In this document: positions 41,201 to 56,200 of the stretch, piece after piece | Position numbering within the stretch: the stretch's first letter is position 1 | Layout of the letters: every line of letters begins with the position of its first letter | From: Ypsolopha sequella | Taxonomy: Eukaryota > Arthropoda > Insecta > Lepidoptera > Ypsolophidae | DNA length: 64,000 nt | Assembly: GCA_934047225.1 (NCBI GenBank) | Contig: OW203988.1 | Coordinates: 3,754,229 to 3,818,228 of the forward strand | Reading direction: 5' to 3' | The notes under the pieces: generated by a model | The model's input: only the letters and a program-made list of their open reading frames with translations | Databases searched by the model: none | Told to the model about the DNA's origin: nothing | Position numbers and translations under genes: made by a program

Positions 41201-44200
41201 ACGCCATCTTTTATATATTGAAAAAAATATATCGAAAGATTTACCAATAAGATCTATTTATGAGATCCATTGATTTTTTTCAAGTTTTAGTTAAACTAAT
41301 TTTTAAATAATTATTTATGAAGGTAATATCTGAGCGCATTCACAGCTTGATTCCCCTCGAACACCAGAGAGATCAGTGCGGCACTATTCACGTTGCTGCC
41401 ATCAGTTATACTAGATTTACCTTAATACTAAATTCAAAAATAAGTTCATACGTTTATTTAACATTTATAACGTCAAACGCTCCGTTTCAATGATATATAG
41501 AGATGCGAACAAAAAAAAAACACTTGCTTTCATAATCGCTGTTGTGGACCTCAGCTTTCACTGGCAGATCTAATGGGTCAACCTGGTGGTCCCAAGAACC
41601 TTGCACTGTTACAAATAAAATAACACACAAAAATAAAAGTAAATAAAATGTGCAATCAAAATAACTGTGCAGAACATGCACGTAACACCTAGGAAGTGTT
41701 GACTATGGAAAAAAGTCCTTAACCTTAAAATCCCGTTTTCATGCTTATAAGTTTAATATGTAAATAAACTTGAAATAAATATATATATATTGCTACATAG
41801 AGCACTTATTTTATTTTATTTTTTGTTTAATTAAAACATTAAGTATATAAAAATTATTTTCGAAATATATTTCGGCCCACTTTGGGGCCGGCGTCAGTCG
41901 AATTTCGAATTTCGACTGACGCCGGCCCCAAAGTGGGCCGAAATATATTTCGAAAATAATTTTTATATGATTTATACTTGCGATTGTCGGCACTTGATGA
42001 AACATAGAAAGCATCTTGATTTTGAACATAAACACTTGTACAAGTTGTTTCATAACACAATTATATTTGTTGCACACTTCCCGTTGCACACTTCCCAACC
42101 GGTTTCGGACATTAATCCATCTTCAGGGGATACAGAATATTTATTATTTTAATATACGAGCCATAAAACGACAAACGTATGTCAACAATATGTCCGAAAC
42201 CGGTTGGGAAGTGTGCAACGGGAAGTGTGCAACAAATATAATTGTGTTATGAAACAACTTGTACAAGTGTTTATGTTCAAAATCAAGATAATTTTTATAT
42301 ACTTAATGTTTTAATTAAACAAAAAATAAAATAAAATATGTAAATAAATGAATGCTAAAATTAATTCTAATATGTAATAAACTTCTTTCTTTCTCTTCTT
42401 ATTGTTAAAGTAAAGATAGACAGACCATAGTTGTCAAGCAAACACGCTTCTGATAAACAATGAGCCCGTCTCCTATATGAAGATGTTTATGAAATCCAAT
42501 TGCGTTTAAAAAGCTAAAAACAGTAGCAAAATTATTTTTTCGATATCTCAAAAATTTACAAAGTTATTGCCAATAACTTGGTAATTTTTTGAGATATCGA
42601 ATTATTGGCAATCAAAGTGAGCTTAACGGCATGTATCGTTGTTGTCAAAATTTAAATGTTTTGAATCTTTTTTTTTGTGTTAATTATATACTATCAATGT
42701 AAGGCGGAGCCTCCTAAGACAGGTATATTATTTACTTAAAAGGAGACTCCAACAACTTGTAAAAACATTTATGATTAAGTTACAGAAATATTTTTTTTTT
42801 TTCCAAAAGCAAGTTAATATTTATTTGTTCTCTAAATTTAAATAACATATAAATTATGATATTTTTTTTTTATAAAACTAACTTAAAACTAAATAAAAAA
42901 ACATAAAAAGAAAAACAAATACCAACCTGCCTGTCTCATAGCGGGCTCTATATCAAATAAAATATGTGAGCCAGATCACCGCCATCATCGGGGAGAGTAC
43001 CCAATAGGCTGGCGGCGTTGCCTCGCTGTATTGCGAGGCTTATTCGCTGACCAAAATAGGTCCCAGCCCTTGGGTCTCCGGAAGCGTTGACCAACCTCGA
43101 CGATATTTCCTTATATAGGCGCTTTGCGTCTGGTCCCCACGGCCCCAGGGTATCTACGGCAAAAGGCATAACAATGTAGCCTTCAGCCAGCTCCACGTAT
43201 ATACGCCGTTTGAGACCCTCAGCCGTCAACGCCGCCACGCCAGCAACGACAGCGTTCCCCTGGAGATGAGACGGCGCTACGGTGTCGACGCATGTTGCGT
43301 CCCACACCAGCGACTGCCCATTTTTCCAGGGGATTAGTGTCAGTCCGTCGGGCCTCTTACCATCGCTGCGTACTAGGCCTTTGGGCTCTAATACGGCGGG
43401 CACATTGGCGCTCATGAGAGCCCGACGGATGACATCGTTTAAAGCAGCGTGGCGCGGCAGACGACCGGCGCTACGTTTACATGACAGGCCGTGGTGACCG
43501 AGTTGGTCAACGCTTGCCCCGCAACGGCAGCGATGTGGCTCGTTGGTTCTTGCACCAAGCCTCAGACTGACTGCCAAACTAAAAGTAGTTTTGTCCAGTA
43601 GGGTACCGATACTTGCCGACGGTAGGGCATTTAACCAGTACCCCGACTCCGACTCTGTGCTTGCTAGGAGACGGGCTCGCTCTGTAGGGTTTTCTGCAGT
43701 TTCCAGTAGCTTCTTTTGAACCTGATTGCAGAGCGGCTCGTCCCACAGTCTCTGCGATATCGTAACTATCGGGGTTTTTTGGCTCGGACCAGCAATATCA
43801 ATCCAGGCGCTCCTGGCCTCAGCCAAGCACGTGACCTCGACATCACCAAGTGATGGGCTAATTAAGGTACCAATGAGGTCAAGCGTACTGTGAGCTGAGG
43901 ACAGGAACGCCGGTAGTGCTACGCTGGACACTTTACGGATGCCCAATCCGCCAAATCGAACCGGAAGAGTTGCCTGTTCCCAACTGCGTTCATTTAAAGG
44001 GCAATTTAGAATTTCTACTATTATGTATCTTGGGTTGCCAACTGGACTGGGTGCCTGTCATCCAAAACATAGATAAAAACTGAACTTACAAAATTGCCTT
44101 TAGTGGGTATAGAACTATTTACAAACTGTGTCGTCACTTCAAGTGCGAACATTATCGTAATTCGATAGTATGTCATGTTTTTGATGATAGGCACCCAGTC

Positions 44201-47200
44201 CAGTTGCCAACTAAAGATACATAATAGGCCCTCAGGTGGCCAAACATGCCTGGGAGCGATTGATGGCGATATCCATCCAAAATTGCCGGCCTTTTTATAA
44301 AACAGACTGGTGAAGGGCAGCGGCGTCACTGGTGCGAGGGTTTCGGCACCCCGCTCACCAACCCGCCTGCTCAACGTGTGAGTATGGGCATTTCTTCCAG
44401 GAGGACCGCCAACAGTGGCGAAATCTTGGAAAGGCCTATGTCCTATGTGAACGGAGACAAGCTGACGGATGGATGGATGGATATAAGGTTCGGCTTTTTC
44501 GCCGACGTGCGTATGTTTATAACAATATTTTTGTAGTTCAATTGGAGCAGCGGTACTCTGCGGTCGCGTACCAAGACTGTGTGACGTAATTGGTTTGCAC
44601 CTGGTAGATACTCACTTGCAACGGTGATGTATGTGTGTTGCTGGTCAGCGGTGGGGCTGGAGTGCCCTGAACTATTGTCTCCATTCACCTCCACCACTGT
44701 ACTGGACACCTGAAGATTACAAATAAATCGTTATTAACCTTTTTAAATATTATTATTGCAAAACAATAGAACGAAGTGCAGGGGTCTTATTGTTTTCAAC
44801 ATGAATATCGCTCTCGCTTTTCAAATGAATGTCATTTCTAGCCAATCACGATACATTTTAAAGTGATAGCGATAGATGTTGAAGTTACACGATAAGGGGT
44901 TAGATCGTGGCTCGGATTCATCTTCCACATTACCCTCGGCGATATATGGCGAAACTACATTTACACAAAAATACGAGATAACTAACAGACTGATGAAAAA
45001 ACATTTCAACATCAATAATTTAATACCCTTTTTAGCAACTTCGCAAAACCAAATTTTAGCTTTCCATAGGTACAATGCGACTGGGGATTGGGCTTAGACA
45101 TGACTTATGGAAGCAAAAAACAATACTTTGAAAATTTTCACCGAATCTTAATTTAGGCAGTTTTAAGGTTCCACTCAAAAACGGAAACAGTTTTAGTGTA
45201 GTTATTTTGTCTGTTCGTTCGTTCAAAAACAAAATGTACAAATAATGTGAAAAAGGATGAAGAACCAAAGATTCTGGAAAATAATCACGAAATATTTAAT
45301 AACTGTTCTGAAATACTTCTATTTATCACTTTGACAGGTCGTAAGCCAATCAAAGCTGGCCATTTGATAGCAACGCTGCAAGCACCGAAGTTTTAAAACT
45401 GCATTCAACACAACAAGGATTGTGTACTTGAGACCCAATTTTCAGTCGAACTACTTTCAGTACTACTTTTTCAACTCATCTGTCCCACTCTTAGATAAAA
45501 ACAAAAGGAGAAAAATACGTGGGCCTACAAAACCCAGTTCAATGGACTTTCGTAATCGGTTTGAAAAGCGAGATCATAGGTGGTACCATTAATAAGACAA
45601 AAGAAGGAAGACACGGAATGTTCGTATATCATCAACCAAAAAATGCAGCAGGCTTATTTTTCAGTTGACGATGTAAGAACGTACCGTATCTTCCCCCTTT
45701 TACAAAAATCTTGCACAGCATTACAGACACAGAGCACATATTACAGACTAATCCAATTCACCGTACAATTAAAAAGTTAAAAGAAAGCTAACATAAAATA
45801 TTTGGACACATAAAATCATAAAGAAAACAATAAAAAAGTAACCAAGATAAAAAATACATATTTTGGTCTAAGACTTAGATTCTAAGGATATCGTCATTGA
45901 GGCTTCGTTCTTACATAATTTCAAGCATGCCTGCAACACATCCACCATTCTGTCAGAGAAAAGATCACACAGTAGTTCTGATACCAAGACTGCATTGAGT
46001 TTCACGCGCTCCCTTCGTGCCACGGAGCATGAAGACGACGTTGCTAAAGAGCCCGTGTGAGCGGGTACGGAGGTTGTTGTTTGGCACAAAAAATTTACAA
46101 TTTGTTTTATTAATGGTACCACATACGTTCTCGCTTTTCAAATCGATTTGTGGAATTGATATCTGAATTCTACCCCTGCTGGGTTGATCGATCTATGTAA
46201 GAGTAATATAAATTGCCTATCTTTACCGGTACTATCGCTAGGCTTCTTTTTTCAGACAGGAGCATCTGAAAACGCCAGTAGAAAGGCTTAGAATGTGAAA
46301 ACTGAATTAATGATAAAAATAACAAGAAAATATGAAATTTCTTTTTTATTTTGTTCTACTACGAAAGTCGGATTTCAATAAATCGTAATCCCTTGATTCC
46401 GAAATTAAAACTTAAAAGGAATGAGATATAAAAAACCTCGTAGCCTCAAGATGGTCCCCGAAAGCTGAAAACTGTATAGCAAATAGCCGTAGAACCACGA
46501 TTACCTGTTGTATAGCATGCTGAAGGTGAATGGAGTTTGGTATCTCCGGTATGACTATCAGTTCGCGCACCGTGCCGCCGGGCGACGCTGCGCTTTGTGT
46601 TGTCGCACTCTACACAAAAGAAAACAGAATAAGGTAAATTAAGGGTAGGTGGATGAGCACAAGCTCATCTTATGGACAACACTACTGCCGATGCCGACTG
46701 GCCCCTCGTCATAGCATATCTCATTTTAAAAAATCTTTGCTTGTCTTGCGCTTGAACTTTTGTCTATCGCCTTAAAGCACCCATAGGTTTTAGGATGTTG
46801 TACACAAAGGGTGCTAAACGGGACCCTATTACAAAACCTCAGCTGTCTGTCTTCTGTCTGTTCGTCTATCTTCTTCTTGTCGTGTTATTATTATTATTAT
46901 TATTGTATATATTTATTTCCCGGACTTTTGGGAGGCGTGCATTGGGCCGAAGTCAAAACGTAGAGGCCCTTTAAATAATTTTATCTAAAAGTGATATGAC
47001 ACCAACCGACGATTATCCCTGTACGCACTGTAGGAGTGCACCCAAGGACAACCCCCGGTCAGTGTAGGACTATTGTAAGGAATGGAAACAAAGGGAACCA
47101 GACTATTGGGTTGAGGTGATAGTGGACTGAGTAACTGGGACTATGAAAGGAACTATGGCACCTGCCCGATCTATATCAACAACACGGAAAAATGGGCAGG

Positions 47201-50200
47201 CGGAGACTCACCAACTTAATTAAATGGCCCCCCTAAACGGTCGCTTGCACGGAGAGACAAGGGGGCAATATTAGCTGAGCGGCTAAAGGGTGGAGAGGTG
47301 TCACTGGACTTTAAACGACGATCACTTGCTCCCTGAGGGTCCAGCATCACGTGTCCACTCACCACTTACGTTTCACATCCACCCTTTGAGCATATAGCTC
47401 TTGCTACTCCACTCTGACCGGCCTCCCACGGCAAGCCAGAAGTGGGGGATCTGTGACTCGTTATTGTTAACTTCAACCGACCAACAATGGCCAGCCAAAG
47501 ATGAGGAACAGGGCGTTCCCCGGGATCACGTTCGGGTCCGTGGGGTTGCTACTACCCAACAGCTCGCAGCTTCGGCTCGGACGTAGGGTTGGATTTTGAG
47601 TTATTATTATTATTATATAGGTACACTTTTCAGTCACGGGCCCATGGGGACACGGTCATTTGAAAGGCATTCATGGGGCCGAAGCCAACATTGAAGAAGC
47701 CTTTGGTACCATTTAATCAAAATGTGAAATGGCTGCATCCATGGAGGCCTCTCCCTGAATGTATCACTGAGATACCTAACGGACAGTCCCCCATAGTTGC
47801 CAAACTATTGCCAGGAAGGAAGTGACTTGGAGTGGGCTATGAAGATAGGATGCTAAATGGACCAGATATCAGGGCTATGGAGTGAGATAGCAGACATCTG
47901 CCTCAAAAATCTCTCACAAATTTAAGTCTGGCAGATGAAGACTTGCTGCTTGATAACTACCCAGCAGGATAGCTGTTGTGGGCCCCCTATCTAGCCTCCA
48001 TGGGCCGGCCAGGGGGCAACAGTACGTAAGCAGCTAAGGTTGTCGAGAGGTGAGTCTGCGGGGCGCAAGATCCTTATACAGTCAAGTGCTCCCGGCGTTA
48101 TGACATTTTACACTTCCAACCTGAAGCAACTCCATTCTAATTATACACACATAAAAATACATATAATATATATAATAATAAATAAACAAAAGGACATAAA
48201 AGGAAGTATTATTAGGACAGCCTTTTAGTCATCACGTGCACATTTATTAATCACACTTGTAAACCTATCAGCAATCAGATCACTTTCTAGTTCTGACAAC
48301 AACAGTGCATTGAGGGAAGATATGATTTTATGACTAATCGGGCAGTGTGATTTTTTCCAGAGTCATGTTAGTAGCCAATCTGGTGTCAAGAGTTGTTCAA
48401 ACCACCATACAGGCTTCTCTGGCATATCTTTCGATATCAGCCGTATTGTCAAATGTTACTATTTTAGCGCCTTGTTTTTGTCGCCTCTCTGTTAATATGG
48501 CGTATACATTTTTGTTCTTCTTCTTCTTGGTGGGCTCGGTTTCCGCACCTAGTCTCTTACTCAGACCTTTGTGCGTGGAAAGTGTGGAGACGGCTATTCC
48601 AGCCAGCCCAGCTCTCGCCAGAATCCCAAGAGGCGACCTAGGTCACCACAGGACTGGCGAAGCGTCCCCGGTTCACCGAGGATCTCAGCCCGTTGTGTGC
48701 TGACGTCTACGCAGTCTATCGTCACGTGGGTCGGCGTTTCTTCGGTCTCCATACAAGCTCTGCATAGAGGACTATCCGTCAGACCTCAAGAAATGTCTGT
48801 TGAGGTTACTATGTCCCGTAATTAGCTCTACCATCATGCGAAGGTTCAGTCTATTGAGACGAAGTAGTTACTTTGTCAGGCGACGGTCCACGGTAGGTAA
48901 AACCGCTTTCGTCTGTCTACAAGTTCTCATGCCCATCGCTCAGCATGTTGAGAGCTGGTTCTCTCAAGCAGCCAGGTTCGTATCTGGTTAAAGGGCAAGG
49001 GAACCAGTGGTTCAGCACCTACCGGTTCCATTTTTGCAACTTTCTTTGCCAGTTAGTCTGCCGCATCATTGCCCAGCGATCCGCTGTGTCCTTTTATCCA
49101 CTGGAGGGTGACTTTATTGTGTCGGCATACCTCTTCCAGTTGATTTAGACACTGTAGTATTAGCCCAGAGTTTACAATAGTCTTGCTTAGGGCTCGTAGT
49201 ACCGCCGTGCTGTCAGAAAGTATACGAATGTTGAGGCCTTTAGCAGAGAATATAAAGTATTACTACGTAAAGAAGCGACACTCACCTCCCCGCGCGAATT
49301 TAACGTACCCCGCGGTCCCCCGCAAGTTAGTGGAAATCTGGAGTCAGGCAGAGCTCGATTACCACTCGTTTGCTGCGCGCGTGTTTTGTTACAAAGTTTT
49401 ATCACGATACTGATTTTTAATCAGTATGGTGCGTTATTGCAGTGTTTATGGATGCCTGGAAAACTTTTTTTCAAAAATTAGAATTGCGTGATCAAACCTT
49501 ACAATTTCGTTCAGTAACGCATTTGGAACAATAAAATCAGTATTTATAACTTTCCATGTTTTGACAAGTTTTCATTTTTTTTCCAAAATTTATGTTTGAG
49601 TAGTTGTTAATTATATGATGATCATTTATGCATACACGAAACTATATAGGTACCTACTAAGCTTAGGCATACTATATATATATATATATATAAACATAGT
49701 AAGGAAACCTGCATGCCCTAAAAAGAGTGTATTTGTGCCCGAAGAACGATGATAGGGCTCACGACCCATCACGTTGGGACGTAATATTTGCAGGTGAAAC
49801 GCGGGTTTACCGAGTGTGGGTGGACTGTGACTTGCATTTCAAAGTTCACACTCGGAACACATCCGACACCCCCCGGGGCATTCAGGTCGTAACGATTTAT
49901 ATACATATATAAGGTTAAATAACATTATTTGGCGAAACTCAAAACAAAGGTAGTACTAGTCTATATGGACAACTGTTTGTATGGGAGCTAAGCGAAATTC
50001 TTAACTTTTTTTCACTTCCTCCTGTACAAATTGCTCCGATCAGCTGACTCGTCCAATATGGAAAGGTGAAAACGAATTTTAAGAATTTTTCACTATCCTA
50101 TTAAAAAAAGTTATTCATATGGACATGTTCTTCATATGTTTCAAATTTCGCCAACTAATTGAATTTAACCTTGTATATATATATATATACATATATATAC

Positions 50201-53200
50201 ATATATATACATATATTTTTTTAATACTGATTAATCCACGGGGAACCAGAAATTGGACTACGCTAAAATTTAGGAAGAGAATCACATAAGTTGCTGACTT
50301 ATATTGTGTCCCTCTCGGGCGACGACGCTCACACGATTGCTGCCAGCCCTAGACTAGCTCACGCACACACACAAGCGTGTGCGGACAAGCCAGATGCGCG
50401 CGTGAGAGTGTAGGTAAATAACTTGAGCCTTGACTATGAAGAGTCGGGGGTGTGCCTTTAGCTTCCCTTCTGAGCACCGCACTTGTCGCCAGGATGATTC
50501 CTACGCATACATTTTTGTTATTTACCATAATGTTTTTAGGGTTCCGTACCCGTATTGTGTGGTGGTGTAGAACCCTTTCCCTTTATGCGGGAGTCCGACT
50601 CGCACTTAGCCGGTTTTTATGATTAAGCTAAGTAGGTATACATTTTGTAAACACTAAGTTGAGATTTAATAGTGTAGCTGATTTTGACAGCACTAAAGTT
50701 AAAATTAAAGCCTTCAGAATCGGCTTTATTGTGTGTTGCTTTGTGGCATATAATTAAATGGATATTCTATTCTAATTACCTGCGCGACAGTTGCTAACCG
50801 CGCCGCCATCTGTGCGGGCGACGCGGGCGGCGAAGACTCCACTAGCACTTCGTCTCCCGCGCACTCAAAGTCTGAAAAGTATAACATAAACTCTAAGGCT
50901 TGTATTCACAGTTCCTTTTGAACTCGAGTTTAGCACTCCCCATTGTCAAATAGTATGGAAAAAACTCCACTTAATTTGATTCGAGTTCGAACTTTGGGAC
51001 TCTGAATATCAGCTTAATACAACTTGGCCACCTTAGTCCTGAAAATTTGCCATTACCTCTGTTACTACTTTGCCATCGCACACTCAGTCTGAGAAGACTA
51101 TAACATAATTTAAACTATAACAGTACTTTCATCATAGAGTAAAGAAAACTTGAAGATAAATTAACAAAATATTGCAAGTGGATTAATGCTATCATCAATA
51201 ACGCAATTTAAAAAAAAAATATCTCAAAGCTGACCCTATGAAACTAAACTCTTTACTAGGGGAATTGCCTGTACCAATTATCTTCCTTCAATTTTCTAAT
51301 TAAATAGAGATACCTGGTAATCCCCCTTCTCTTAAGGTATTATGTTGCATTACTTTGCCAAATTGCAAGTTTAGTAATGATTTCATGTATACTTGTATTT
51401 TTTATTTTGTATATGTGGATCAGATACATTTTGAACTAAGTTTACATGCATTTAAATCTTTGTCTGAGACTCTTTACTTTAATCTTTTTTTTGTTGTAGA
51501 GAAGCTTTGATATATATTTTCAGTTAGAAATAAAGCTTGACCTTTATTTCGTAAGGAGTTTAAAAAAAAGATTGCCTATAAGATTACACACCACAAACTA
51601 TAAAATCATACTGTAGAAAAAAAATTAAAGGTCATAAATTGCTCCAAAGACATCTTTCGAGACCTAAATATTGTAATTGAGTTATTTACATAAATAAATG
51701 TCTGAAATAAATAGCAGGATCATTGCATAACACAATCCACCGTGTCGGAGATGTTATTGATCTGTCCCTCCCGACTGAGCCGAGAGGTGGAGAGTATCCG
51801 AGAGAGTGTTACCAGGCAACCCTCCTCCGACGTCCCACTCCACCTTCACTTTCACAACAACACACAAGTATAACTCACTTTCAAGATAAAATACATTCTC
51901 AAACCCCATCTCGGACATTTTTGGACACAATTTCAAACTTGTAAGAGAACTTTGAACACTTGTTTACTCCAACTTAACATTGTTCTAACTACAGAGTACA
52001 AGCACTTTTCTGAGTATTGATCAAACAAGTGTTACTATGCTGCTATGTGGTTTAACTTATTTTCTGTTACAGACTGGGGATATTACTGTGGAAAAATTAA
52101 GCTAGTTATAGATAGGGGAGCACGCAGGTGGTGTTTCAGTCACGGTTGGGTAGTGTCACCTGCCATTTTTGCTGGGTGTGGGTGAATATGTTTCCCTAAT
52201 ATGTGTGATAGTATAATGGTATGTTATCTTTGCTTGTTGTGTTATTTAGGCTGTTGCCAAATAGATGTGGGTAGTCGCTGTTTGAGAAATATTTGTTATA
52301 TATTTGCTTATTTATGTTACAGTCATACTTGTGTTAAATAAGATTAAGATAAATAAGAGCCAGTTATTCCTCGAGGTGTTGAAAAATGTTTTACAAAAGG
52401 TTGCCCAATTTAATAAATAGGTTTGGTGTGTACATGAAGAAGCGGTGAAACATTTTTTTTTTTCTTTTAGCATTTATCTGCTAGGTTACTTGTATCTTCA
52501 AAAATAATATTAATGTTTAGTAACACTTTGAACTAAGAATGTAAAATATTATTTATTATAATGATACTTTGTTGTATATAGCATGTATGGGTGAAATTGA
52601 TAGTTGATAAGCATTCAAAGAGCAGCCTATATACCAAGTAGTGATAAGTTCGATAATCCACGTTTCTCCCACAGTATTTTGTTATTAACCATTTAGCCGA
52701 CACTGGCGCGTGCCGTGCCAGTCTCTACCACCTTCCCAACCCTCCTGTCCCGATAAAAACGTGATAACACGATACGAATGTCAAATCAAGCAAGTATAAG
52801 AGAAGGGAACCCCGGGACCCGATTCATTGGACTTTTGGGGCTGGAACAGGTAGGATACAAGCGCTATACATGTTTTTAAATCTTATAGAGCACTCTTTCC
52901 GGTTATTTTTCAGGTTATTCGTAGAAAATATGTGGAAAGTCAGTCGTACCTGCCAGCCATAGTACGATCTGTCAAAGACCTCAAAACATCTCTGGGCATT
53001 TTCTCCTCATCACAACACGAAACAGACCAAGCGGATTCAGGTAATATTGCAGAAATAGTTTACAATTTTATGTAACAATAATGCAATGACTTATCAAAGT
53101 TGTTGTGTAGCTACACCCGTTTCCTAGGCTACGGCTATAGTCCGACCAACACAACAAAAAGACTTGACAGCACAGTAGAGAAATATTTTTAGCTGCGTTC

Positions 53201-56200
53201 ATAAACTCTGGGCAGCGAGCAGCACAGCTACTAATGCCATCTCTTTTTCAAGCGTTGAAAAATGTATATGCTGTCCTGCTGCCAGTGTTAGAACTTGAGA
53301 AGGGAATTTTTTAACGCTTTGGTGTGCCAGAGAGGGCGCGGGCGCTCGCTACCTAATGTGCTACACGGATCTTATGGTGCGTGGATTGGTTGTGTCCAAA
53401 ATTGGAACTAACGCCATTACCATTCTCCTTATTTCACACTTGTGCCGCCCTGTCACTGATCATCAGATTCTTGCAGCGCTGTACATATTTTCTGAAACGC
53501 ATTAGGGACCTTGTCCATTTAAAATATCAATCAGACAACTTTAACAGCCAAATCTACTTTTAATAATGTCCGCAGATGCCATCTGTCATTATTTTCGTAG
53601 TTGCTTGCGCCGGTAATTTGCGTGCGTTATTTAGTGATTTTAGTTTTTTCTCCGTTGAGCTATTGAGCTTACGTTCCTCGAGTAAATTCAAGTTACTGTG
53701 ATTACAAGTACGTACTGTGTGTAACTTCGTAGTTTTTAGAACTGAGTTAGGACTCAATGTTGTTTTGAATTTTTGAAGAGGAACCTTTTTTACTTTAATT
53801 CTCGATCAGTATTAGTGAACCAAGAATCACCAGTATTTATAACAATATGTACAAAACTTAATAAATCCGTTCAATTTGTTGTTAAGGTTAAGTGATTAAT
53901 TATTTATTCATACTTATAAGTGCTTATCTACCGTGCATTATCTTTGTATTTATTTAATACCTACGTGTGGTAATAAATAAATAAATTCACGTTAATGTGT
54001 TACATTTTTGAAACTTCCTTCTTCAGGATAAACCGTAGGTACCTATAGCATTTTACACATTTATTTGTAGGAAGGTCATCATTCAATCAGTGACTGTCAG
54101 TCTAAAGTCTAGCATGATGACTGAGAATACATGTTTGTATTGCGTTAATTTGCTTTAGAGAAAGAAATATTATTATAACTCTAAGAATTTATGTGCACAT
54201 AAATAATATTTGTAACTAATCGCAGCGGCCGCAACTGAGTTGACGTCCATCTTCTTCATCGATCGATGCAGTATGACCATTGTGTGAATAGTCGTGTTCC
54301 TAATTCGTAAACAAAAATCATTTTTCCATACTCCTGTCCGGGTAAAGTTGTGACACGATACTATTATAAAATAAGTAAAATGATCTTAACCAAGTTTTTT
54401 CAAGAAAGAAGTCACCTGCCAAAGTACATATTTTCAATGAATAAATTCGAAAATTATTTTGTGAAAAGAATATAGATTCTGATTTCTGTGGTGAAAACTA
54501 TTAGTTTTCAGTACCTACCTAACCTACCAACAAAGCAAAAAATAAAAAATAAAAGTCGATTAATTGAGATTGAGGGCCTCTAACATAAACAAGTTAAAAA
54601 ATGTTGAACATTTTTGTTTTTCTGATTTTTTCATATTCTTAGAGGGTTGGATTTAGTATCGTTTGGCAGTTGTATGGGGGTGAAAGTGGTTAAAGTGGTT
54701 AAAGCTGGTAGAGGTGGGGTCCCCGATTTTAACGCTACCACACTTATTAAAAGGTAATGCACATTTTTCGAGAAATTAATAAAAATTGTTTCTAACCTCA
54801 AATCAGGTAAAAGGCGAAAACGGAACGTTAAAATGGGCGTTTGACAACCAAATCTGCCCTAGTTTATTATCTGTGGTGTAAAATATTGTGCAATATCGAT
54901 GAAACAGAACGCAAAAAAAAAAACTGCGTCATGTGTTACTGTCATTCGTAATTCGTTTATTCGTAATTCGGTTTATTTGTTTTTACCTAGAAATCCTGCT
55001 CAAAAGGAGGTAAGTGTACCCCCACTTCATGGGTAAAATAGGTTAAATCTGTTTCAAAACCGAATCAGAGCACCCCGACTCTATACAGTCTTGTGGCTAC
55101 TACCCCTAGAGTGTATATAAAAAGCCGAAGGCACGAAGGGAGGGCAGCCCTGCCCTCCCTTCGTGCTGTAATAAAGCTTAAGCACCAGTATGAGCCGTAG
55201 CGGCTGAGGCTGGTCGCCGAAGGCGACCAACAAGCCGAAGCTGCGGAGGCGAGCACGGGTGCCTGTGCTTTGTTACGCAAGGGCGAAGGGGCTGCACTTC
55301 CCGCAGCGCCGTAGTCGATGCAGAAGTGAATTTGTGATTTAAAGTGACTTCAGTATTGATAGGTTCAAATGGTTCAAAAATTGACTTCTGCACTGGTAGG
55401 TTCAAGTTTAAAAGAAGGGGAGTTTCTGCACTCCTCCCTTATATTGCCGACATCCGCTAGGATATGGCACCCCCAAAAAGAAGAAGAAATGGTCTGTATC
55501 TCAACAAAAAAAAAAAACAAGTTTAATTTTCAGATACAGATACAGATCTTTATTTATAACGGTCAGTTACATGTCATTTTGTTACAATATAACAAAAAAA
55601 AAGAAATAAAATTAAAACTTACTTAAATTATATTAAAATAAATTCAATTAACTTAAAGTAAACAAAAATCTCTATAAACAATAATAATGTCAAATCTGTC
55701 AGACCTAGAACATGGCGAATTGTAAAAAAAGGCTTGTCATTCTCTGAAAGTTAGGCTTAAAATTAAATTTTTATCTTAATCTACCCACACGCAACAAACG
55801 TCTCGTATGACCACAGTTTAAAAATTCATGTTTGCACTGTTTGCAGAATGTCTCAGAACTCAGAATACAGTCTTCGCGTCCTTATGTACATACTTACCTT
55901 GATTTTAATTCTTTTGCATTCCGATGTAAAATAATTGATGAGCAGATCATTCTTACGCGGAACGACACTGACAATCAGCTCAAATCGCATGCGCGGGAAA
56001 CTCGAGACTGAGCAGAAAAGCAAGATGGATGGCATAGACAAAACATTTAGGTGTGGAATGAAATTTAAATGAAATAAAATGAAATTGGGTACCTAAATTT
56101 AGGTACCTGTCTGGTATGAGGGTATAAGTCGCGGCGAGACGTGAAAATAATTTAGAGAAGCGAATCAAAAAGTTACTTTAGATTCAAGAAATTTCAGCTT

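Noticed and set aside
41310..41405. Possible - strand coding block ([20 protein letters not shown])
   Set aside because: Attractive amino-acid composition, but no usable donor and no family match; left uncalled.
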